A DNA stretch of 54,446 nt from a virus: the IMG/VR virus record IMGVR_UViG_3300046171_000011, positions 1-54,446 of that record, one strand, 5' to 3'. Below the pieces are notes generated by a model. The model was not told where the DNA came from. It saw only the letters and a program-made list of their open reading frames with translations, and ran no database searches. Below are positions 33,735 to 41,465 of this stretch, piece after piece. The translations under genes and the position numbers were made by a program. Position 1 is the stretch's first letter; each line of letters opens with the position of its first letter.

Positions 33735-35390
33735 TTAGGCTGCAATCTTGATAGTCTGTGTATTGTTGTTCTGTTTTGATAAGAACAACGTTCTATTTTG
33801 TGGGGCTATTACAACTGTGTTGTTGTTTCTTTCGGGTAGTAGGTAGACAGTTCTATTATCTGCTGTTACATTTACAGTTATTCTGTCATCCTCTGACACA
33901 AGTACAACAGCACGTTGTCTGCTGTATAGGTCTGCGTAAGGGGCAAAGTCAAATGTAACACCTGTCGCAGTAAGTTGTCCTAGTGCCACCTGTAATCCAA
34001 CAGATGTTAGACCTTGTGCTGCAGAGAAAGAAAGAAGTCCAATAGAACCTGTTGCAAAGACACTGTTTAAAACTTCACTAACTTTTGCCTCTAAACCACT
34101 TACTTCACCTTCGACAACTACACCTGTCAAAGTCGTAGAGTTACCAACCCCTAAAGAACCTACACTACCAGAAGCACTAACACCTGTTATTACTTTTGTT
34201 ATATTTGCTACAGGATTTAAAGTGTTTACTGTACCAGAGCTTTGTACCCCTGTCAGTGTTAAACTCACATTAGGTGACAGAGAGCCTATATTACCTGTAG
34301 CACTTACAGAGTTTAAGGCTTCTGATGTATCAGCAACTACAGAACCTAAAGCTGTTGTACCTACTACACTAGAAAGACTTTCTGAAATATTTACAGATAC
34401 AGTAGCTACAGCAACAGTAGAACTTACAGAGAGTAGTCTTTCTGATACATCAATTTCAAAACCGTTTATAGATACAGACGTTACTATACCTGTAGAAGAT
34501 ACTCCTGTAAGACCACTAGCTGTATGAGTTTGAAGTGTACCAACAGAACCAGAACTTTGTACACCAACAAGGTTTTCATTTACTTTAGGTTTTATTGTAC
34601 CTACAGAAGAACTTAATGCACTGCTTGAAATGGCTATATTAGAAGATGCAGTAGGTGTAAGTGTACCTACACCTGATGTAGAAGATACACCACTTAATTC
34701 TTCTGTAATATTTACTTGTACTGTGTTTATGTTAGTAGTAGAACTAACACTGTTTAATTTTTCAGAAGGTTTTACTTCTATTGTGCCTATAGAACCAGTA
34801 GCACTTAAACTAGAAAGAATAACAATTAAATCTGCTAGTGCAACTACACTTCCTACACTTGCGGTAGACCCAATGCCAGAAATACTTACACTAATGTTTT
34901 CTGTTACAGTATTTATTGAACCTGTAGCTGAAACACTAGTTAATGTAGTAGAGTTACCTACACTTACAGTATTTACTGCACCTGTAGATGAGATACCAGT
35001 TAATGCAGTGGAGTTACCTACACCTACAGTATTTATAGAACTTGTTCCAGAAGCACCAGTAAGTGTAACTGTATTGCTGTGTTCTAGTGTACCTATTGAG
35101 CCAGTACTTTGTACTGCTGTAGGTGTTACAGTTAGATTTACAGAGACTGAACTAATACCTGTTGTACCAGAAACACTGCCTAGCTTTTCTTCTGTATTAA
35201 AACTTATAGTTCCTACAGCACCAGTAGCACTTACAGACCCAAGTCTTTCCGAGATGTCAACTTCAAAGCCACCAACAGATAGACCTGCTACTGCAGTACT
35301 AGCAGAGACACTACCTAAAGAAACATCTGCAGATACAGATGAAGTTGCTACCCCAAAGGGAGCTTCAGATAGTGCCGTAAAACCAAACAT
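33735..35390 (-). CDS. Highly repetitive beta-structured virion protein, 551 aa
   Basis: From about residue 20 to 460 the protein consists of about 17 units of 22-26 aa on the theme L(x)SVS(A/S)TG(x)(V/I)(G/N)T(V/L). Examples are LGSVSATGAVGTISFN, TLTSVSATGSINTV and SLSATGSIGTIEV. The pattern suggests a beta-solenoid or stacked beta-sandwich shaft. The non-repetitive C-terminus ends with Asn/Thr-rich blocks (NNNTVVIAPQNRTLFLS). Probably an adhesin or tail spike-like element. Not assigned to a known family. Confidence 0.6.
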   Translation of the reverse strand: MFGFTALSEAPFGVATSSVSADVSLGSVSASTAVAGLSVGGFEVDISERLGSVSATGAVGTISFNTEEKLGSVSGTTGISSVSVNLTVTPTAVQSTGSIGTLEHSNTVTLTGASGTSSINTVGVGNSTALTGISSTGAVNTVSVGNSTTLTSVSATGSINTVTENISVSISGIGSTASVGSVVALADLIVILSSLSATGSIGTIEVKPSEKLNSVSSTTNINTVQVNITEELSGVSSTSGVGTLTPTASSNIAISSSALSSSVGTIKPKVNENLVGVQSSGSVGTLQTHTASGLTGVSSTGIVTSVSINGFEIDVSERLLSVSSTVAVATVSVNISESLSSVVGTTALGSVVADTSEALNSVSATGNIGSLSPNVSLTLTGVQSSGTVNTLNPVANITKVITGVSASGSVGSLGVGNSTTLTGVVVEGEVSGLEAKVSEVLNSVFATGSIGLLSFSAAQGLTSVGLQVALGQLTATGVTFDFAPYADLYSRQRAVVLVSEDDRITVNVTADNRTVYLLPERNNNTVVIAPQNRTLFLSKQNNNTQTIKIAA

Positions 35391-35413
35391 TAGCTAACCT
35401 TAACTATCGTCAT
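35391..35413 (-). other. Seven-codon minimal ORF joining two fibre genes
   Basis: The stop of the 141-aa gene (TGA, 35410-35412) overlaps an ATG at 35413 that reads only seven codons (MTIVKVS) before a stop. That stop overlaps the start of the next gene as TAATG. It may be a vestige of a deleted assembly-chaperone gene or just a coupling bridge. Its AAGG also serves as ribosome binding site for the 551-aa gene. Confidence 0.35.
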
Positions 35414-35835
35414 GCTAAGTCTCCGTGTGCGTTAAATGCTGCATAAGGATAATCTTGTATGCCAGATGCCGTTGGGCTTGAATAAACTGTAATCAATCTA
35501 GCACTGCTTGCTGTTACAGCACTGTTTTCTCTAGGCTGAACATTATAGGCGTAAGTTGTTATAGCCGATCCAAAAGCAAAAGTACCGCCGATTTGGTAAT
35601 TAGCACTGCCAAAATTGTTAGTGTAAGCAAAAGTATAATCACCACTACCATTGTCAGTCAAACCACTGATGCCAAGGCTGTCACGAATAGAAGGGGAGGT
35701 TGATGTTTCAACACTACCCCCATTCCAACAGCACCAAGCCTTTGCAGCCCCATTGACCACAATGCTAGTGCCGACTGTTGTCGTACCATCGGTTACATTG
35801 TGTTGAAACTGAGATAGGTTTAAAGCCCTTCCCAT
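35410..35835 (-). CDS. Tail fibre paralogue 1, 141 aa
   Basis: Contains NVTDGTTTVGTSIVVNGAA and KAWCCW, shared with the paralogue at 36615. The middle reads SLGISGLTDNGSGDYTFAYT. The C-terminus ends AHGDLA. The family (start, KAW block, then S(V/I)xSLTDNGxGDxTxxYTN) is common in marine phage tail fibres. Likely a receptor-binding or fibre-tip subunit. Confidence 0.6.
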   Translation of the reverse strand: MGRALNLSQFQHNVTDGTTTVGTSIVVNGAAKAWCCWNGGSVETSTSPSIRDSLGISGLTDNGSGDYTFAYTNNFGSANYQIGGTFAFGSAITTYAYNVQPRENSAVTASSARLITVYSSPTASGIQDYPYAAFNAHGDLA

Positions 35836-35836
35836 A

Positions 35837-36184
35837 CTACTCTCCTAGCAAAGTAGTCAAGTTCAATGCTTTCAACGCATCGGGTGTGCTTGCTCCTGCA
35901 ATACGACTGTCTGCTGTGATGTCACGAAGAGTTGCCTTTTGTGTGGCAATAGCATCTGCACCTGACCCTGCTTCCAGAGCTTTCATGTAAGACACATCTA
36001 ACGCTTCAAGCCGTGGTTTTCGTTCTGCACGAAGATTGTCTTTGTGAATATCTCTGGCCTTAGCCATGTCCACTTCAATGACGGCCTCATTGTAAGTCCA
36101 TGCCCCACGAAATGTACGATCTGTAGGTACGGTAAGGGATGCCGCATCACGAACATCCCCATTGATGTTAATATAAGTTGTCAT
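35837..36184 (-). CDS. Putative tail fibre assembly chaperone, 115 aa
   Basis: Contains LTVPTDRTFRGAWTYNEAVI, which matches VPSDRSFRNAWKINQEA in the 145-aa gene upstream. After this block the protein is helical and charged (RAERKPRLEALDVSYMKAL), a layout like phage tail fibre assembly proteins. It sits between two fibre paralogues, as these chaperones usually do. Confidence 0.55.
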   Translation of the reverse strand: MTTYININGDVRDAASLTVPTDRTFRGAWTYNEAVIEVDMAKARDIHKDNLRAERKPRLEALDVSYMKALEAGSGADAIATQKATLRDITADSRIAGASTPDALKALNLTTLLGE

Positions 36185-36618
36185 GCTGCAATCCTTTCGT
36201 CAGCTTCTTGATTAATCTTCCAAGCATTTCTAAATGATCTGTCACTTGGAACTAGTTCAACAGGTACAATCTTCATAATTGTTCTGTTTCCTTTGTAATC
36301 TCTCCATATGCTCGGACAGATGTCCTTTTGAATGAGATACTCCACGCTTTGCTCTTCGGTCATAGGGCCAATGGGTTCTGCGTATGGATGCTCTTTTGGC
36401 TCTCCGTCTGGCACAAGTCTGTCACGTTGATATGTGTCTATCGGTGGCAGGATGTTGCCCTCTAGTGCCGCAGCCATCCAATTCGGATCAGGCACAAGCA
36501 CCTTGGCAGGTTCGTCAGGTGCAGAAGGGTCTTCAAAAACGACACGATACTTAGACTGAACTGGCGCAAGACGGCTCTTAGCTTCGGCTAGTCTATCCCA
36601 TAGGTGTTCGTGGGTCAT
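36181..36618 (-). CDS. Putative tail fibre assembly chaperone, 145 aa
   Basis: Ends with a VPSDRSFRNAWKINQEADE block shared with the 115-aa gene next to it; the N-terminal part has a Pro-rich loop (VFEDPSAPDEPAKVLVPDP). Coupled by ATGA at both ends. Role inferred from the shared block and position between fibre genes. Confidence 0.55.
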   Translation of the reverse strand: MTHEHLWDRLAEAKSRLAPVQSKYRVVFEDPSAPDEPAKVLVPDPNWMAAALEGNILPPIDTYQRDRLVPDGEPKEHPYAEPIGPMTEEQSVEYLIQKDICPSIWRDYKGNRTIMKIVPVELVPSDRSFRNAWKINQEADERIAA

Positions 36619-37010
36619 GCTAAGTCTCCGTGGATTGTAACTTGCCCCTTATGTGAGTCATAAAAATCACTACTTGAATGGTCTGCGTATACGTTTCTAA
36701 AATACCATTTTGAAACTGTTCTATTTGCGTAACCTGTAGCATCAGCAAGAGTTACACAATAAGACCCCAAACTCGAAACATAAGTAGTTTGAGATGGGGA
36801 GGTATACAATGTGTTGGACATTGCACTTGTCCAATTTAAATCACCTTGACCATTTGAGCTATCGGTTAAGCTGCTTGTGTTAATACTGTCTGATATTGCG
36901 GGGGTCTGTTGATTGAAAGTACACCAAGCCTTAGCTGACCCATTGACCACATAGCTTGTGCCGACTGTTGTTGTGCCATCGGTGATGTTGGAAACGCTAA
37001 GGGTACTCAT
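36615..37010 (-). CDS. Tail fibre paralogue 2, 131 aa
   Basis: N-terminus STLSVSNITDGTTTVGTSYV and SAKAWCTF are shared with paralogue 1. The middle carries the SLTDSSNGQGDLNW variant of the family block. The C-terminus ends TIHGDLA. The DNA coding for the last residues, GGAGACTTAGCATGA, doubles as ribosome binding site and overlapping start for the next gene. Confidence 0.6.
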   Translation of the reverse strand: MSTLSVSNITDGTTTVGTSYVVNGSAKAWCTFNQQTPAISDSINTSSLTDSSNGQGDLNWTSAMSNTLYTSPSQTTYVSSLGSYCVTLADATGYANRTVSKWYFRNVYADHSSSDFYDSHKGQVTIHGDLA

Positions 37011-37375
37011 GCTAAGTCTCCCAAGGCTAAGAACTGTGCCGTAGTGTCTATTAATGAACTGCTATTATTGTATTGCACCGAATAATGAGCAGTTGTGCTA
37101 CTGTTACAATAAATAAATGCTCCACCGCCATGTGACCAAGAACTTATCCCACGGTTCTGTCCTGCACCACCCAAAGCTGGATTTGCAAAGTTGTTTGTAT
37201 AATTAAACTGCTTACCGCTTGTCCCATTGTCCGTCACCGAACTTACGTTGAATGACCCTGTTGCTGTTATTGATCCCGCAGCATCACAGTCGCCAAAAGC
37301 ACCCGCAACCCCTGACACTGCACGACTAGCTGTTTCCCCTGTCTTTTTGATGTTGGTGACCGTTAGTGTGCTCAT
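37007..37375 (-). CDS. Tail fibre paralogue 3, 122 aa
   Basis: N-terminus STLTVTNIKKTGETASRAVS; the family block reads SVTDNGTSGKQFNYTNNF; ends LALGDLA. More divergent than the other copies in the KAW region, where it has AGAFGDCDAAGSI. Coupled by ATGA at both ends. Confidence 0.6.
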   Translation of the reverse strand: MSTLTVTNIKKTGETASRAVSGVAGAFGDCDAAGSITATGSFNVSSVTDNGTSGKQFNYTNNFANPALGGAGQNRGISSWSHGGGAFIYCNSSTTAHYSVQYNNSSSLIDTTAQFLALGDLA

Positions 37376-37752
37376 GCTAGGTCTCCGTGGAATGTATGGG
37401 TCATAAGGTCACAATCTGCTCTGCCGCCATTGTCATATTTATTATGAATTATTTTTATTGCACTAGCTGTAACAGTTCCGTCTATATTTGCTATGGTTGG
37501 GAAAGCTGTAGAAGTTTGACGTTTTGTTAAGGCTGCTCCTGTGTAATTTGCACTGTCAAAAGCACTCGTAAAATTTGTTGTGTTTTCTCCTACCGCATTA
37601 TCAACAAGAGAAGCCACGCCAAAACTGTTGTTAATTGAGATCGTTCCCGACCCATCAAAATTAACCCAAGCCTTCGCAGCACTCTGCTTCGTCAGTGTAA
37701 CAGGGTCAGTGCCATTGGCAGCGCTTATCGTATTTGCTCGTAATTCAGACAA
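37372..37752 (-). CDS. Tail fibre paralogue 4, 126 aa
   Basis: Starts with TTG at 37752 (MSELRANTISAANGTDPV), preceded by GGAGGGA; the start fits the well-known MSELRxNTIS form of marine phage fibres. KQSAAKAWVNFDG and SLVDNAVGENTTNF are the family blocks. Ends FHGDLA. Confidence 0.6.
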   Translation of the reverse strand: MSELRANTISAANGTDPVTLTKQSAAKAWVNFDGSGTISINNSFGVASLVDNAVGENTTNFTSAFDSANYTGAALTKRQTSTAFPTIANIDGTVTASAIKIIHNKYDNGGRADCDLMTHTFHGDLA

Positions 37753-38206
37753 TGGACAAGTTCCCTCCGCTTGTGACAGTCAGAGTGACACCTGATGCAA
37801 TGGCTAGTGGGCCTACTGCTGTGGCGTTTTCATCTGCGTCGATAGTGACGTTTGTGTTTAGGGTTTGCTCATTGATGCGGAAGATGTCACCTGCACCTGA
37901 TGCTGCACCGACTGTGCCACGTTCACCTTTATAGTAGCCACCGCCCGACGATCCGCTTTCAAATGTGTTAAAGGCAACAACTTCTACATAATCACCAACA
38001 GTCAAACCAGAAGCCATGACCACATCTGAGCCATTGCTTGCTGTGTAGTCTGTGCCGTTTTTCAGGTGTGAACCATTAACGTAAACATCTAAGAAAGACG
38101 GTGTATAACCTGATGTGGCAAAGGTTGTCTGTGATGCTGTAGCTGTGAAGACATCCCTTGTCTGTGAAGCCTGTGGGACAGGTGTTGTGCCGATGTATCC
38201 ACTCAT
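37745..38206 (-). CDS. Tail fibre-associated protein, 153 aa
   Basis: N-terminus SGYIGTTPVPQASQTRDVFT and FLDVYVNGSHLKNGTDYTAS are a widespread block in marine phage fibre proteins, probably a small beta-sandwich. A Gly-rich hinge (GSSGGGYYKGERG) precedes the C-terminal part, which ends TLTVTSGGNLSIV. Coupled to paralogue 4 by overlap. Confidence 0.6.
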   Translation of the reverse strand: MSGYIGTTPVPQASQTRDVFTATASQTTFATSGYTPSFLDVYVNGSHLKNGTDYTASNGSDVVMASGLTVGDYVEVVAFNTFESGSSGGGYYKGERGTVGAASGAGDIFRINEQTLNTNVTIDADENATAVGPLAIASGVTLTVTSGGNLSIV

Positions 38207-38283
38207 TTCGGTAGCTCCGAAGCCTCTGCATTTCGTTGCGCTGCTGTTTTTGCAACGCCTAATTCAAATGCTTTTGTCGTCAT
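38203..38283 (-). CDS. Small ORF, 26 aa
   Basis: A 26-codon frame (starts MTTKAFELGVAK, ends ASELPK) is joined to its neighbours by TAATG upstream and ATGA downstream. The perfect stop-start overlaps on both sides support translation. Helical, unknown role, possibly the remnant of a longer gene. Confidence 0.4.
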   Translation of the reverse strand: MTTKAFELGVAKTAAQRNAEASELPK

Positions 38284-38549
38284 TATTCAGCTTCCCTCTG
38301 ACTGCGTGTTTTGTAATCAGATCGGGCTGTCACAAGTGCAACAAAATCTGCCTTGTTCGACGGGATTGGATCGGTGAAACTATCATCGTTCATTAACCGA
38401 GTAGTCCAGTCCTGTTGCATCCGCTTCCAGCAGTTATCTTTTTTGCCTGTGATTGCATCTTGCACCCACTGGTTAATGTCCAACAGGTCGTTCAGCATTA
38501 CGGCTTGATCGGTGTCATCTATTGTTGCTGTTATAGTTAGTGTTGCCAT
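38283..38549 (-). CDS. Hypothetical protein, 88 aa
   Basis: A compact helical protein with LTITATIDDTDQAVMLNDL at the N-terminus and a Trp-rich middle (CWKRMQQDWTTRLMNDD). Not recognised. Located in the fibre cluster, so probably an assembly or fibre accessory protein. Confidence 0.5.
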   Translation of the reverse strand: MATLTITATIDDTDQAVMLNDLLDINQWVQDAITGKKDNCWKRMQQDWTTRLMNDDSFTDPIPSNKADFVALVTARSDYKTRSQREAE

Positions 38550-38561
38550 TTGCTTTCTCCG

Positions 38562-39323
38562 CTATGCGACCAAGAAGCCGCTGAACTTGGTTGTTGCGTT
38601 GATTTCTGTCTGGGCAGTTCCGTTGGGAACGGTAAAGGAAACATAAGCTGTATCGTTGGCATCCATGTCAGCGAGGATTGACGCATTGATGAACATATAC
38701 CCATTATCTTGTCCGTAGTCTGGATCAAAGATTGAGTAATAACCTCTGTTTGAGGTCATAATAGTTGCCTCGTAGTAATTGGAAGCACTGTCCAGATTGT
38801 CTAAATAAACCATAATGCTCAACTGGTACTTGCCAGTCACAGGGGCAGTGAAAGTATTGGACGCAAAGTTTGAACCTTGGTCAAAAACTTCTGTGTCAAA
38901 ACTAATGGTGGTAGTGCCATTAGGCATGTTATATTGATGACCGCTTTTGGTGACTTGAAATGCGGGTTGCTTGGGCTGAGTTATAATCCCATTTCCTTGG
39001 ACTGCGAACAAATCATTTGAACCGTCATGGTCAGTGATATAAAAGGCGTAGTCTGTTGTTGACCCTGCCATAATTTTAAGGCCGTAACTTCTCGCATCTG
39101 TCGCTTCAGCGTTCTGAATAATCGCAACCCACTTATCATCCCCACTTAAACCAGAGCCATCTGTTGATGTTTTGATATGCAATGGGTGTGACGGAGATGT
39201 GCCAATGCCAATACTGCCAGTAAAAGTATCACCTGTCACATTAGCATAACGGCTCTCTGCTTCTGTCTGCGTGTAACCATCAACTTGAACAACGGCTGCT
39301 TTTGAACCAATGTATCCTGCCAT
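38562..39323 (-). CDS. Tail fibre with C1q-like tip, 253 aa
   Basis: The N-terminus has GYIGSKAAVVQVDGYTQTEA and ANVTGDTFTGSIGIGTSP, a fibre-shaft start seen in many marine phages. The last ~130 aa (PAFQVTKSGHQYNMPNG onward, with FTAPVTGKYQLSIMVYL) match the C1q/TNF-like jelly roll, a trimeric receptor-binding fold. Likely binds a host surface sugar or protein. Confidence 0.65.
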   Translation of the reverse strand: MAGYIGSKAAVVQVDGYTQTEAESRYANVTGDTFTGSIGIGTSPSHPLHIKTSTDGSGLSGDDKWVAIIQNAEATDARSYGLKIMAGSTTDYAFYITDHDGSNDLFAVQGNGIITQPKQPAFQVTKSGHQYNMPNGTTTISFDTEVFDQGSNFASNTFTAPVTGKYQLSIMVYLDNLDSASNYYEATIMTSNRGYYSIFDPDYGQDNGYMFINASILADMDANDTAYVSFTVPNGTAQTEINATTKFSGFLVA

Positions 39324-39667
39324 TATGTTTGCTCCATAATTGATAGGATGACATCAGTTGCACCAGAGGCTGACACTTTCAGTATGTCTGTAGTTTCCAT
39401 GATGATCTTGCCATCTAGGACTGAAAGAGAGGATGCTGATGGAATGGGTGCATTGGTAACAATCTCAACATCCTGATTAGCTTCGTTGTTAGCCCCTGCA
39501 CGATTAGCTGTATCACTTGACAGGGTAACTGTTGCAGTTACACTTGAGCCAGTTGTGTTTCCCAAGACAAGTCCTAGCACGACTGTCGTGGTTGAGGACG
39601 CGACAGTGTAGATTGTGTCTAGGGATGTGACCCCTGCTTTAGTTATTGTCTTGAATGTATTTGCCAT
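39323..39667 (-). CDS. Hypothetical structural protein, 114 aa
   Basis: Beta-rich, Ser/Thr-rich (TIYTVASSTTTVVLGLVLGN). This is a common family in marine phage tail clusters, often next to fibres. It may be a decoration or fibre-joining protein. Overlaps the next gene by one base. Confidence 0.55.
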   Translation of the reverse strand: MANTFKTITKAGVTSLDTIYTVASSTTTVVLGLVLGNTTGSSVTATVTLSSDTANRAGANNEANQDVEIVTNAPIPSASSLSVLDGKIIMETTDILKVSASGATDVILSIMEQT

Positions 39668-39670
39668 GTT

Positions 39671-40939
39671 TTATCCTAATGCTATTGCTAATGCTGTAGC
39701 TTCGTCTGCGGCTGCGGCTGCTGTTGTAAGTGTTGAGACATCTTTCCCATCTACAGTTCCTGAGACAGTGATGTTGCCAGTTACGTCTACACCTGTGGCA
39801 CTTGTCTGAAATTTGATTGCATTGTTATGGTATAAGTAAGCTGCACCATCAGCCTCAAAGTACCCCATCGTTTCGCCAGTGTACTTTCCAATAGTAACAT
39901 TACTGTTTCCACGCAGAATTAAAGCACCTGTGCCAGTATCGTCTACATAACTATCAGACCCATTATGGTAAATCTGTAGGTCAGACCCTGCGCCAAAGAT
40001 AGCCTTGTCATTGTCGCCAAAACTAACATCATCAGTAAACGTTCCACCTGACTTAGGCATAGCAGCATCAGCCGTAGAACCTTGTGCAGCAGTTGCATAA
40101 TCAGAACTATCAAAGGCTTTGACTTGAGCAAGGTTAGTTACCTCACTGTCCATCAAAGCTCCTGCAGAAGTTACGTTGGCTGTATCAGTTACATCAGCAG
40201 ATGCTTCAATACCATTGAGCTTAGTGTGGTCTGCATCAGTAAATACATTAGAGTCTGAGGCTGCTTCTACTGCCGCCCTTATTTCGGCATCAGTTTGATC
40301 TGCCGTAGCACTTGCTTCGATACCATTTAGCTTAGTGTGGTCATCATCTGTAAATACATTTGAATCACTAGCAGCTTCAACTGCTGCTCTTATCTCAGCA
40401 TTAGTTTGGTCTGCAGTGGCACTAGCCTCAATACCATTTAACTTAGTGTGATCAGCATCAGTGAAGACGTTACTGTCGGTTGCAGCTTCAACGGCGGCTC
40501 TTATCTCTGCGTTTGTCTGATCTGCAGTAGCACTAGCTTCAATACCGTCTAACTTAGTACCGTCTGTAGCAAGGTCACGTCCATCTATAGTGCCGGGAAT
40601 AGATATATTACCTGATGCATCTTCAAAGACTGCTTTATCTGCAGGATATGTTATAAATATATTTTTAGTACCTGCAGAAAGGTCTACAGCATTATTAGAA
40701 TTAGAGCTTGCTAAGATAGTAGTTCTAGCTAAAGTATTGCCACTACTAGTATAAGTACCAATACCTATTTCAAATTCGTTAGTATTGCCTTGTTGCTCAA
40801 TAGCATAGTAAGTGGTGTCGGCATTAGAAAGGGCAGAACTAAAGGTTTTAAACTTAGTTACTGCCCCGCCTAAAGAGATACTACCTGTACCTGTAGTTGT
40901 GGTTGTTTCTTTAACCCGATCTTTTACGACAAGTGCCAT
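39671..40939 (-). CDS. Tail fibre with four 36-aa repeats, 422 aa
   Basis: N-terminal about 110 aa is an anchor domain (GTGSISLGGAVTKFKTFSSA). From about residue 130 to 250 there are four near-identical units of the form LNGIEASATADQTNAEIRA followed by AVEAASDSNVFTDADHTK. The C-terminal half resembles a beta-helix with an AIKFQTSATGVDVTGNITVS segment. Likely a long tail fibre. Confidence 0.7.
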   Translation of the reverse strand: MALVVKDRVKETTTTTGTGSISLGGAVTKFKTFSSALSNADTTYYAIEQQGNTNEFEIGIGTYTSSGNTLARTTILASSNSNNAVDLSAGTKNIFITYPADKAVFEDASGNISIPGTIDGRDLATDGTKLDGIEASATADQTNAEIRAAVEAATDSNVFTDADHTKLNGIEASATADQTNAEIRAAVEAASDSNVFTDDDHTKLNGIEASATADQTDAEIRAAVEAASDSNVFTDADHTKLNGIEASADVTDTANVTSAGALMDSEVTNLAQVKAFDSSDYATAAQGSTADAAMPKSGGTFTDDVSFGDNDKAIFGAGSDLQIYHNGSDSYVDDTGTGALILRGNSNVTIGKYTGETMGYFEADGAAYLYHNNAIKFQTSATGVDVTGNITVSGTVDGKDVSTLTTAAAAADEATALAIALG

Positions 40940-40957
40940 ACTATACCCCTACTTCTT

Positions 40958-41403
40958 TTATTTTAGGCGATACGAATGACTGCCTGTAGATGCTCCTGCA
41001 GCAGGAAATTCAATAGTAAGATCACCTGCAGTAGCACTAACTGTACCACCAAAGTCGATTACTGCAATGGCTTTATTAGATGCAGATGAATTATAAATAA
41101 TACAACCTGCTGCAGAAGTAGTTACGTTAGAAAATACCTCGTCTGCAAAATCTACTATAGCAGTTAGTCCCTGATACAGTAATAGCAGCACTGTCAAGAT
41201 TTTGACCCCCTGCAGTATAGTTAGTACCTGTAGCCTCATCAGAGTTACCTGTAACATTTGAGTAGTTTGTTGTAGCTGCCCCATTATGTTCCAGACATAC
41301 CACTCTTGATTAGAGCCAGTTTAATTGTGTGTGTGTCTAAGTCGTGTGTACCACCAAGTAGCTCAGACTTAAAACTTGTACACATTGCTGTTGTGATTGC
41401 CAT
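40958..41403 (-). CDS. Structural protein, about 147 aa, frame broken twice
   Basis: The conserved product starts at 41403 (MAITTAMCTSFKSELLGG) and leaves frame at about 41285 (TAAT where TAT would be expected). It continues as GAATTNYSNVTGNSDEATG in the second frame, and is shifted again near 41168 by an extra A in GGGACTA. It ends in frame at 40958 with GSHSYRLK. Joining the three parts gives a full-length member of a common marine phage structural family. Both disruptions look like one-base insertions. Confidence 0.6.
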
Positions 41404-41465
41404 TTTTTAATCCTCTATATAGCAATAAAGAGGCCACCCTAAAGCAGCCTCTCTATGTGTTAAGA

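Noticed and set aside
34222-35397. Long plus-strand ORFs opposite the repeat protein (for example 255 aa at 34630-35397)
   Set aside because: They mirror the repetitive composition of the minus-strand gene. The minus-strand frame has a good start, neighbour overlap and protein-like repeats.
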